Source: Fagopyrum homotropicum
Taxonomy: Eukaryota > Streptophyta > Magnoliopsida > Caryophyllales > Polygonaceae
NCBI GenBank assembly: GCA_033239125.1
Contig: BSWB01000004.1
Coordinates: 126,737,235-126,801,234 of the forward strand
DNA: 64,000 nucleotides
Direction of reading: 5' to 3'
In this document: positions 35,367 through 46,800 of the stretch, piece after piece
How positions within the stretch are numbered: the first letter of the stretch is position 1
How the letters are laid out: every line of letters begins with the position of its first letter
Position numbers and translations under genes: made by a program
The notes under the pieces: model-generated
What the model saw: the letters and a program-made list of their open reading frames with translations, nothing else
Database searches by the model: none
What the model was told of the DNA's origin: nothing

Positions 35367-36500
35367 TGGGGATGACAAATAATGTTCGTCATCTACATAG
35401 TTCACAAAATCTTGATGGGTTAAGCCAAAATGTGGACGTGTATTATAACTGCGTATCAAGTCAAGGTATTAACATAATGAATAGAGCAACTGTTGACCCA
35501 TACTTTTTTCATAGGGGTGCTACAGGAGGAGCTTCATCTTATATGCTCACACCGGAGGTTCCACGATCCACCCATCCTTCTCATATTGGTGGGTCATTAT
35601 TGACTACGTCGTCGAGCTTCACTCCACTGGGCTTTACTCCATTGTGTTTCACTTCATATAGTGTGCAACCCATGATGGGTTTCCTGGGCCCACCGAGCGG
35701 ATGTATTTGCATCTCCACCTCTACCACATTATCTCCAGTATAGGGATCCCGTTACACATATTGATTGAGACGAGGCACATGTTTTAGTCCGATGACCCTT
35801 ATCGACAATTAATGAAGACACGTCAACTTCTGGAGAAGAGCGGAGAGGTGGAGGAGGTGGGAGACGAGTTAGAGGAAGAAAGAAGACTACTTGATGATTA
35901 TCATGTACAACTTATTTATTCGTGTTTTTACCATGTCAAGAACTTTATTTGTCGGATTTTGATAAAATATTTTTAATTTGTCGGACTTTCATCATTTTTC
36001 ATATAGGTACGTTATCCAACTGACATAAATTTAACAAAACAAAAGCCGGACATATAATACATCAACCAAAGCCGTGCATTTTAACCTCCATTTTAAAATA
36101 GAAAAAAAATAAATTAAAACAATACAACATTACGCAAATATTAAAGTATAAACATACGGATTCTTTTTAATTTGTCGGAATTTCAACATTTTTCATATAG
36201 GTTCGTCATCCAACTAACATAAAAAACTGAAACCGAACATATAGCATATCTACCGAAACCATGAGTTTAACCTCGATTTTAAATTAGATTTTTTTATAAG
36301 ATTACATTATTATTATGTAATTAACAAAAAAACAGAGAAAAAAACAATAGTATAAAAAAAAATACACATTAAAAAATTGCAAAGAAAATCGCAGTTTCTA
36401 ACTGTGAGTTTCTCAAAGTTTATAACTTTGTGAAAAATTTGCAGTTTGAAACTGCTAGTTCATCAATTAAAAAGAGGAACTCGTCGTTTAAACTGCGGAT
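35367..36500. repeat. Unclassified repeat region with a tandem duplication and short palindromes
   Basis: A frame at 35366-35743 (+) reads through Ser/Thr/Pro-rich sequence and matches no family I recognise. A block starting AATTTGTCGGACTTTCATCA near 35976 is repeated in diverged form from about 36171 (about 130 bp each). From 36390 to 36500 a series of short palindromes follows (CAAAGTT-TAT-AACTTTG, GCAGTTT-G-AAACTGC). It is likely a transposon end, but no boundary or transposase can be shown. Confidence 0.4.
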
Positions 36501-37270
36501 TATTCATGTAAAACAGTGGTTTAAAACGAATGGTCCACTTCGACCCTAAAAACCTTTCTATTTTCATAAATATTTTTCATCCATGTCTAATGTTAGAATT
36601 ATTTTCATTTCATTATTATTATGAAATAAAATCCATTAATGTCAAGGAGTTTTTAAAGTTTATATAATTTTGTATTTTATGTTTATATTTGATATTATTT
36701 AAAAAATAACAGTTGCAGAAAAGATTTCAAGAATTTTTTTTCTTTTCATTTTTTCCCTAATGAGTTAACATGGTTTTTACAAGAAACGAATTTTGGGTGA
36801 ATCTGTTGTAAAATAGTTATTATACCTGGTGTTATTGTGATAAATTTTATTTTTTATAACGAGTTTTAATGTAAATAAACAAATTTAACGAGGGTGATTT
36901 TGGGTACTCTTGGCGGAAGAGCTTCACCCATTTTTTTTTTATGGATAGATAACCATCTATACGGATAAAATTGTTGTCCGTATCGGTAATGACACGAGGC
37001 AGTAACTTGAATGAATTGACCGGGACCAAGCATGATTACGATTTTGTTTAGTATATTAGACGGCTGTTTGAATAATATAAATTATGTCCACTGAATTTGT
37101 GTAAACGTAATAAATTTTGATTGTTTTTTCTAATTTATCCTTAGAAAATTCTTTAGTTTAGAGCAAATTTCAACGTAGCCTTACATGGCATGGACCGTGT
37201 GGAAGAGAAACCATGCATCGCATTGAAGACAGGGACATAGAAGGTCAAAAAGGTAATATCAGCCTCTAAG
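36501..37270. other. AT-rich spacer upstream of the myosin gene
   Basis: No gene seen. The transcript of the next gene probably begins near 37270, where CT-rich leader-like sequence starts. A CT-rich frame at 37297-37677 lies in that leader and is not considered coding. Confidence 0.4.
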
Positions 37271-37837
37271 GCAGAGAAACAAAGACGTTCTTCATTTTGA
37301 ATGAAGAGCAACCCATGGCACCAAATCTACCACGATCCATATTCTTTCCTTTTTCTTTTTCCAAACAGTTATTCTTCACTCGCCATTGCAGTCTTCCTTC
37401 CTCTTTCTATCTTTCCTTCAGCGGATCTGTCGACCCCCGTAATTCTCCCACCATCTGCTTCCTCATCGCCGCCTATCCATGTAATTTCCCTGAATTCCGC
37501 TGCTTTTTTCTTCCCAGCGGTTATTCTACGGTCTTTGACCCTAAAATAGCAACTAAATTCCATAAGAAAAGCAAAAGGATAAAACCCATAATCAAGGTTT
37601 CTGCTCCTTTGACCAATTTTTTATACAGCCTACTATTCAAGTCCAAGTCCAGTTTCCTCCAAGATCTGCTCAATTGAGGTTTGTTGCCTCTGGTTTCGTG
37701 TATCAATTTCACATTTGTTGGTGGTGATTTGAGAATTGAGGGCGGTTTTAGGGAAGAAAGGGTGTTTGAGGTTCTTCACAGCAAGGCTCATCCGTTAAAA
37801 AGCGATCAAGTGTGTTTTGAGTTTTATTTTTGGGGTT

Positions 37838-40800
37838 ATGGCGTCTGCCAGGGCTCATTTGTCTTCAGGACCATCTGGGAAAGCGGTGACTCCATCTTTC
37901 AAATCTATCAGATCATTGCCTGTTGAATTTCGGTTAATGGAGTTGCCTGCTGATAGATTGGAGTCTTCTTCCAATGGGAAGTTAGCAAGGGTGGAGGAGA
38001 CAGATCAGAGTAACGATGACTCACCTTACAGTGGTAGTAGGCCCACGTCAACTGAACAAGGGGCTTCTTCACCTACTACTCAAGACTTTGATGATGCACC
38101 ATCGCCTTCACCTTTTACTTCCACCCGCTCATCTCTTGCGGACGCAAAATGGAATGACGTTGCTTCATTTGCTAAGAAAAAGGTAATGAAATCAGGGCTA
38201 ATCGTTTTTTTATTCTTCTTTCACCGGTTGATGGCCATTCATCCCCCAACTTCTTAGAATAACAAAAGCCGCCAATAGATACACTCATGGCAATTCTGAC
38301 AAAATACTGAGCACACGCAAGTGACATTTCATTTTATTCCTCAACCACTTCCACAAGTTTATCATGTAGTTCTAATTTACGAATTACAAGTTCTGAACAA
38401 TAAATTCACGGGTCACAATGATTTTAATATTCAGTGCAGATCAGTAGTCTCTGTCTTTATCTCATTACTTGGGAATGAGTTACAGCTGAGAAGTATATCT
38501 TCTTCAATGCAGTTAATTTAATTCGTCTCGTTACTTGGGAATGAGTTATACATAGTTATCCTTAAAACTCCTTGATTAAGGTTGCCAATACTTGAACTGG
38601 TTTCTAACTGAAGTCATAAGAGTGTTAATGCAAGCTCACTTCTTTTGATTTAGGCCTTGCACCGGTCTAATTTGTGCGGAATATGTCGTTGCTTGTTGAC
38701 TTGTTGTATATGTTTATTCAGCATAGTTTTATGATTCTTCTGCAAATTGTTTCATTCTAGACTCCTACATTAAATATGCCTTCAGATTCTTCAAGCTTGG
38801 TACCAGCTTCAAAATGGGAATTGGGAGCTTGCCAGGATATTATCAACTTCAGGGTCTGAAACTACCATTTCATTGCCTGAGGGAAAGGTTAGTTGCTTGG
38901 TATCATGATATCTTTAATCATTGAATGTCTGTATGTCACATCAATCTGTTACCATCGATTTTCAGGTCTTAAAAGTGGAAGCTGATTCTTTATTGGCAGC
39001 AAATCCGGATATCCTTGATGGCGTGGAGGATCTTATGCAGCTTAGTTATCTAAACGAGCCATCTGTCCTTTACAACCTTCAATATAGATACAATCAAGAC
39101 ACTATTTATGTATGTGCTACCATTGCTGAGTGATAATTGTTACAGAAAATCATATTTAAGTTGCTAATTGTTACTTCTTATTTTTTGTGTCCATCCTTCA
39201 TAGACTAAAGCTGGGCCAGTGTTGGTAGCCATAAATCCTTTCAAGAAGGTCCCTCTATATGGAAATGACTATGTTGAATCATACAAAAGTAGATCTATTG
39301 AGAAGCCACACGTATATGCTATTGCTGACACTGCCTTGCGTGAAATGAAAAGAGGTTCTCCCTTTGTAGTTTTAACACCAGTTTTCTGTTAGATCTTTCA
39401 TTTGGAGGTTTTCCAAATTTTTTTTACTTGTTCATGCTTCTACATTGATATTGATTGGTCATTGCTTGTCTTACAAGCTTTTCAACATTTTCCTTTGGAT
39501 TGCAGATGAAGTAAACCAGTCCATCATTATAAGGTTAGTAACATAATTTTTGTAAAACTTTATTCTATGCCTAGGTCTTTTGATTTGAGATCTTTTTCAG
39601 TTCATTCGTTGTTCACCCGAATCACCTCATGAAAGCACTAATTTCCTTGCACCTTTATCTACCTGTTAAAGGCTTAAAGCTTCCATTTGTAAATTCACCT
39701 ATATATATTACATATAATCTCGAAGTACATTTTTTTTACTATATACACCAGCAGTAATAGTCTGTAGTAATGTCTACCTATCGTCGCCAACTTCGTTTCT
39801 TTTATTTTTTGGTTTCTTTTTTCAATGGTCTTTATTTTACAATTTTTACTATCTAAACATGTAATTTGTTTTAAATCTTTTGATGTAACTTGTTGCCTGA
39901 TCATTTGATTCAAGAAATATTGGTGTGGATGGAGGAGCTAAGTATATTGGTTTAATATCCGTCAGTCTGAAATAGGAGGACTAACTTGAAAACATTATAC
40001 TACGTAAGGAAGATATAATAGCACACCATCATGTTGAGTTACTGACCAAAACTTTTCTCAAGTATGGATGAGGGTATTAGACTTGTACATTTATGAATGA
40101 TGCACGCCATAGTAATGAGGAACGATGAATCTATTGGAAGCTCTTATAAATATTGCAAGCCAATGATTCAACATCTCAAGTCGGGATAAAGTATTTGTTA
40201 TTGATAAAGATTATAAATGGTGTCCAGTTAGTAAAAAATAGTATGCCCATTTTAACCAAATAGTTGTTAATTTCTTGCTAATTATCAGTAACTAAAATGC
40301 TCATTTCATTCTTTATGCAGTGGTGAAAGTGGAGCTGGGAAAACAGAGACAGCAAAGATAGCTATGCAGTATCTGGCCACTCTGGGAGGCGGAAGTGGCA
40401 TAGAATATGAAATTTTGAAAACGAATCCAATTTTAGAAGCTTTTGGGAATGCAAAAACTCTAAGAAATGACAACTCTAGTCGATTTGTAAGTGTTTGGTT
40501 GAGATGCTCAGATGCATACTTATTTGTGTCAGCCAATACAGCACGTGCTATGAGATTTGAACAGCACCTATATTTTATGTTCATCAAAGTCCTAATGAAT
40601 CTAATTAATTATGTGCAGGGGAAGCTGATTGAGATTCACTTCAGTGAAACTGGAAAGATATCTGGGGCCAAGATTCAGACTTGTATGGAAAACTTATCTT
40701 ACTTCTGATTTGTATGCAGTATTGTCCATTATCTTTTTCCTGAACTGTCAATGATCATTTACATTGTACTAACTAGTTTTTTTTTCTGTTGTGGTTCATG

Positions 40801-43800
40801 GTTTGGTTTTTCACCGAGCAGTTCTACTCGAGAAGGTTGGGCTATTTTCCTCTATGTTCTGAAACTTTCATATCTGATAATTTCTGTTATTGATTAAATC
40901 TGAATTATACACAGTCTAGAGTGGTCCAATGTGCAGCTGGTGAACGATCTTATCATATATTTTATCAACTTTGTGCTGGAGCTCCTCAAGCACTTAGAGG
41001 TATGTATGATCCTTTCCTGCCATATTTGATTGTGTACGTCTACACGACTATACAACTCTTACTTTCATGCTCATAAAAATGAGTTCTGAGTTTGTCTTTG
41101 TGAAAGCACACTATAATCATGCTGTGAATACTGAATATTTAACCATAATGTTCTCCATCAGTAGTAAAACTAGTCTGAAAGGGTTTTCCATTCTGATATC
41201 TTCAATCAAGGGAGCGTAGGAAGAACTGGTTGTTATGTATAAATAAATGAAATTCATTTTTGAGTTCTTTGTTGCAAATCACAATGTATGAATCTTCAAT
41301 GGAAAGACAGAAAGTCTGATTAATTGAGTGCCATAAGGATTTCTCGCCTTACGAATCCTATGTATGGCTGATAGACACAGTAGCTCCTTCTCATTTCCGT
41401 CTTATGGATTTATAATTCCTTTTCATATATGTTTTTGCTGAGAAGCTAGTATAATCCTTCTAAATAGTTTCCATCCCGGAATATTCTTTATGATACAGCA
41501 AGCAACAAAATCCTTGCATGAAATTACTGGAGTTGTAAATAAAAACCTTACCTCAAAACAGGGTTTATTGCATTTGTGCCAATTGAAACTATGGTGATGA
41601 GCACGTACCAGAGTAGTGAAGATCGGTAATTTGGATCCCGAAGCATTTTCTTGCAACTAAGCCCATTTATAGTACAATGTTCTCCGATAGCTAACGTGTA
41701 TTGTGCATTGTTAGTTGATAGCTAACATTTATCATACAATTTTCTTTGATAGCTAACATTGTTGTATGGCCAGTTGGCCACCTTTGGTTTAGGGAAAATT
41801 AAAGTCGTGATTGGTCCCCGTCTCTTTCTTTAATTTAGAAATGCTGCTTCTCACTTACTTGACCAAATTATATAGAAGTTTGACTAAACTTTCTTGAACT
41901 ATTTATACGATTATAAAATTTATTAGTAACTATATTGAATTTCTGGATTGGAATTTTTCTGTTGGCAAGTCATGTAAACAGATTGGCATAATTTATTTTG
42001 GACAAACTTGTTAGCTTCCTGAAGCAGCAGTGCCATATTTTTGCGACTTAAATATCATTGCTTATTATTTCTAACTTTTGTGACTTTGTCATGATCAGAT
42101 AAGTTGAACTTGAAACGTGTCAGCGATTATAAATACTTAAGTCAGAGTGATTATACTATATCTGGTGTTGATGATGCTCATCAATTTCTGAATGTTACGG
42201 TATGTTCTGGTGACTTGCAAAAAATATGTGCACTATTCATTATGAGGCATTTTCATGGCATATGCATCAAACTTTTGTGTTTCTTCTTTGTTATTACTCA
42301 GGAAGCACTCAATGTTGTGCATGTTAGCAAAGATGACCAAGAAAATGCATTTGCGATGCTTGCTGCTGTTTTGTGGCTTGGGAATGTTTCTTTTTCTGTC
42401 ATTGACAATGAAAATCATGTACAGCCTGTTGCAGATGAAGGTATTTCTCTGTCTCATAACATCTTTTCTTACAAATGCCCTTTCATACCCCCATGACATA
42501 AAATTTTGCTATAGAGTAAAAAAAAGAATCAATAAGGTATTTTGATTAGCTTTACTACGAGTCTGCTCCTTATTTATAGTTATAGTAGTGCATGAAATCC
42601 TTCCACTGTGGATGCGTGTATCAGCTGAAGAAGATGGTTTCCTATAAATCAGTACCAGGAAATCTTTAAAGAATTACTAAAGATCGAGTTTTGCTGAATC
42701 CAGTTGCTTTGTGGCCTTGCAATTACTTATTACCATTTTTCATTTTCAGCACTTCTCACTGTTGCTAAATTGATTGGCTGCAACGTGGAGGAGTTACAGC
42801 TGGCTTTATCAACTAAAAAGATGAAAGTTAGGAATGAAATCTTCGTTCAGAAGCTAACTTTGTCCCAGGTAATACTGATATAGATTTGCCTTCTACTAGC
42901 TTGTAAAATGAAATTTTTGTTGACGTTATCTGCATTTATTTTCAGGCAACAGACAGTCGAGATGCCTTGGCAAAATCTATCTATTCTTGTTTGTTCGACT
43001 GGCTTGTGGAACAGATCAACAAGTCACTATCTGTTGGCAAGCGTCGCACAGGCAGGTCGATCAGCATTCTTGATATTTATGGCTTTGAATCATTCGAAGT
43101 ATGCTCTCTCTGTCTCTCCCTCCCTCTATATATGCACACCATTCTCTTGCTATATGTTGTTAATTAACATTATGTTGGATCTGCAGAAGAATAGTTTCGA
43201 GCAGTTCTGCATCAATTATGCAAATGAAAGACTGCAGCAGCATTTTAATCGCCATTTATTCAAATTGGAGCAAGATGTAAGTTCTTAATGCATATGATAA
43301 AGGAAACTGCTGCAGCAGCAATTTAATCTGCATGCAGTCCCAACCGGATAACACGGTCTGGTCTGAACTGCAAAGTTCAAGAACATTGAATGTGGATCAG
43401 GCCGGGACCGTAACAGTCCGGTCAATACGTTCCTGGTCTGGACCGAACTAAATGTTGTTTGTTTGAACCAAAATTTTCTTTTTGGGCTAGGATTTTGTTT
43501 GTTTGTTCAATAAATACTAAGTTTAAGGTTTGGTTCAACAAACTTTTTTTCCCAATATGTGTTGAATATGTAGTTTTTTTTGGATGTGGTTTGATCACAA
43601 AATTAGTATTTTTAATATCATCCATCTGTAACCTGTAAAACTTAACACCGTGAACGATCCAGATCAAGACTGAACCGTAATTTCCAGATAGGATCGATCC
43701 GGGTCAAGATTGAACCGTAATTTCCGGACCGGATCAATCCGGGTCAAGACTGATCGGGTCAATTTTGCACAACCCTTCCCTGCACACAAACTGCTTATAA

Positions 43801-46800
43801 TTGATGGAGATTAGAGATTTCCCTCTGCTACCAATTTATCTGATCTAGGAACATCATTTGCATTACTGGTGCCTCTGCATTTTAAATCATTAAAAATATC
43901 CTTCTTTGCAGGAATATGTTCAAGATGGAATTGATTGGGCAAAAGTTGACTTTGAAGACAACCAAGATTGTCTTAATCTTTTTGAGAAGGTATAAATTTT
44001 TTACCTTTAAATTCATGATTATGTTTCATCACTGTTTCCTATATGTTCACATTGAACCAAAAAGTTACCTAGCGTTGCCACAAAACCATATGGTTTTGTT
44101 GTTACTCTAGTTGTGGTAGGGTCAATTTTATCTTGTTTTTATTTAACATTTATAAATAGCAAGTGATGTGTACAAAAAGGTCTTTATATTTAAGAGGCAT
44201 TATTGAGGAGCATGTAATTGTTGCCACTGAGTCTTGAAATATTGAAATTTAAAACTGAAAAAAAGTTGGAAGTCATGATGTTGGTTTCAAGCTAAGTAAA
44301 ATAAATCGTGATTTCCCGAGTCTTAGTTGTGTTAAAATTTGTAAATTCAGTAGATTAATAATGTCACTGACACTTCTTTCTTTGTTCTCATCCAGAAACC
44401 ATTGGGATTGTTGTCTCTACTCGATGAGGAATCCACTTTCCCAAATGGGACAGACTTGACATTCGCCAACAAGCTTAAGCAACAACTCAACTCAAATCCA
44501 TATTTCAGAGGAGACCGTGGCAAAGACTTCAGCGTCTCTCATTATGCTGGAGAGGTAAACAATTGTTTTTATTTTGGGGTGCTTCCTATTACAGTCTTCT
44601 GTTGCCTCATTTGAAGTCAACTCTTTGTCGCTTCAGGTGACATATGATACCACAGGATTTCTAGAGAAGAACAGGGACTTGCTGAACGTGGATTCCATTC
44701 AACTTTTGTCTTCTTGTAGAAGTTCTCTCCCTCAAATTTTTGCATCTAGCTTGCTTACACAATCAGACAAGCCTGTTGTTGGTCCTTTGTACAAGTCAGG
44801 AGGAGCAGATTCACAGAAGTTGAGTGTTGCAACAAAATTTAAGGTATAAACTCTACCGTTCTTTCAGTAGCTTGTTCTTCAGCAAAAGGCCAACTGGTTC
44901 TAAGGCTTTTAGTGGTTAGAACTTAGAAGTATTATATACTCCATGATAAGTTGAGTGTTGCAACAAAATTTAGGAATCAATGACTAACTCCATCACTGCC
45001 AGCATGGCTACCACTGTACAACATGAGGAATCGGGTTGAGCCATTCTGGAAACTGTGCTTAGAATTTAGGAACCAATGACTATCTCCATCAGTGCCACCA
45101 TGGCTACCACTGTACTAGCTTCCTCCATCAGTGCCCCCCCACCCCCCACCCCCCAATTGTTCTCTTTCTGCACTGTCTTCTACCCTATTCTCCTGCACTA
45201 TGTTTTTTCTTCTCCAGCACCACCATGACCACGGCACTCATCACCATTTTCCTTCATGTAAACTGCTATTTGGCCTTCCTCCTGTGAATGGCGACACCTA
45301 ACCTGGACCTTAGTTGATCCCAGAAACCTTCTACAAAGCCACATGCACTAGAAGGAAGTAACGATGAAAGAAAATGAAGGAGAGAAAGAGGAAGGGGATG
45401 AGAAGCTGGAATCAACCATACCAGGCAAATATATTGCATATCAAACTGGAATGTGATTTCCATTCCTCAAATTTTGGACAAAATTGACCCTAAATGTTTT
45501 TAGGATTATTTGAACGAGAAATGTTAATGCTCAAGGGCTCTAGGGATAAGAACTGTTCTTCACCTTGGCCCTAAATGTTTTTAGGATTATTTCTCCTTCC
45601 TTTATAAGCAAGTCTCCCTAAACAAGCTGTATCAAATAACCATAGAGATATGTTAGACCTGTATAAAACCGGGCCGGGCCCGCCCGGGAAAAAACATGGG
45701 TATGGACAACAAGTTTGGCCCGTTTGGGTCTGGTCCGGCCCGCATTTTGATGGGACGGGTACGAGTAAATATTTTGGCCCGCGGTCTAGCCGGCCCGGCC
45801 CGACCCGTATACAATTTTATACATATAATATTTTTAAGGCTGAATTTGTAATGTGGACCTTTTAAAATGTAGAGTTTGGATTTAGAGTCTCTCATCATTT
45901 CATTTAGAAAATGGGCTCCTATTGTAGAAAAAATCAGAAAAGTAAGGGACATAGGTTCCATCTGATTTGATGGGTGACATGTAGAAAAAATCAGAAAATA
46001 GCCCAATCAGTTCAGCTAGCCCATCTTTTTCCCTCCTTTGTCCCTTCTTCTTCCCTCCTTTCAAACGTAAATTTATTTCTGGGTATCCATATATAGCTCT
46101 TTTCTTCTTCCCATTGAAACGCAGGAATCTGCTTGTTGAGCTTCTTCTTCACCGGAATGTATTTGTGGGTAAGCAGTGTTTGTTCCTATTTCTGGATAAG
46201 CAGTGCTTGTTCCTATTTCTAAAACACTGAAACTTCCTGTTCTATTTGTGGGTAAGCAGTGTTTGTTTACATTTTCTATTTGGGGTTAAGTAGTGTTTGT
46301 TTGTATCCATAGATAATCTCCAACTTCTCATCTTCCTGGGTAATGTATTTCGGGGTAAGCTGAAACTTCTCATCTTCTTGGGCAATGTATTTTGTGTAAT
46401 CTAAAACAATCAAACTTTCTGGATAATGGCAAACTTCTTGAGTAATCTATTTTTGGGTATTCTCAAAATTCCTGGATAATGTATTTCGGGGTAATCTATT
46501 CTTGGATAATCTATTTGTGGGTAAGCAGTGTTTGTTTGTATCCATGGATAATCTCCAACTTCTCATCTTCCTGGGTAATGTATTTCGTGGTAAGCTGAAA
46601 CTTCTCATCTTTCTGGGTATTGTATTTCGGGGTAATCTAAAACAGTCAAACTTCCTTGATAATGTCAAACTTCTTGGGTAATCTATTTCTGGGTAATCTC
46701 AAAATTCCTGGGTAATGTATTTTGGGGTAATCTATTCCTGGGTAATCTATTTGTGGGTAAGCGGTGTTTTTTTTTCCCAAAAAATTAACATCAAATCATC

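Noticed and set aside
37297..37677. 126-codon frame upstream of the myosin start
   Set aside because: CT-rich leader-like sequence, no recognisable domain, overlapped by frames in other registers; most likely 5' UTR.
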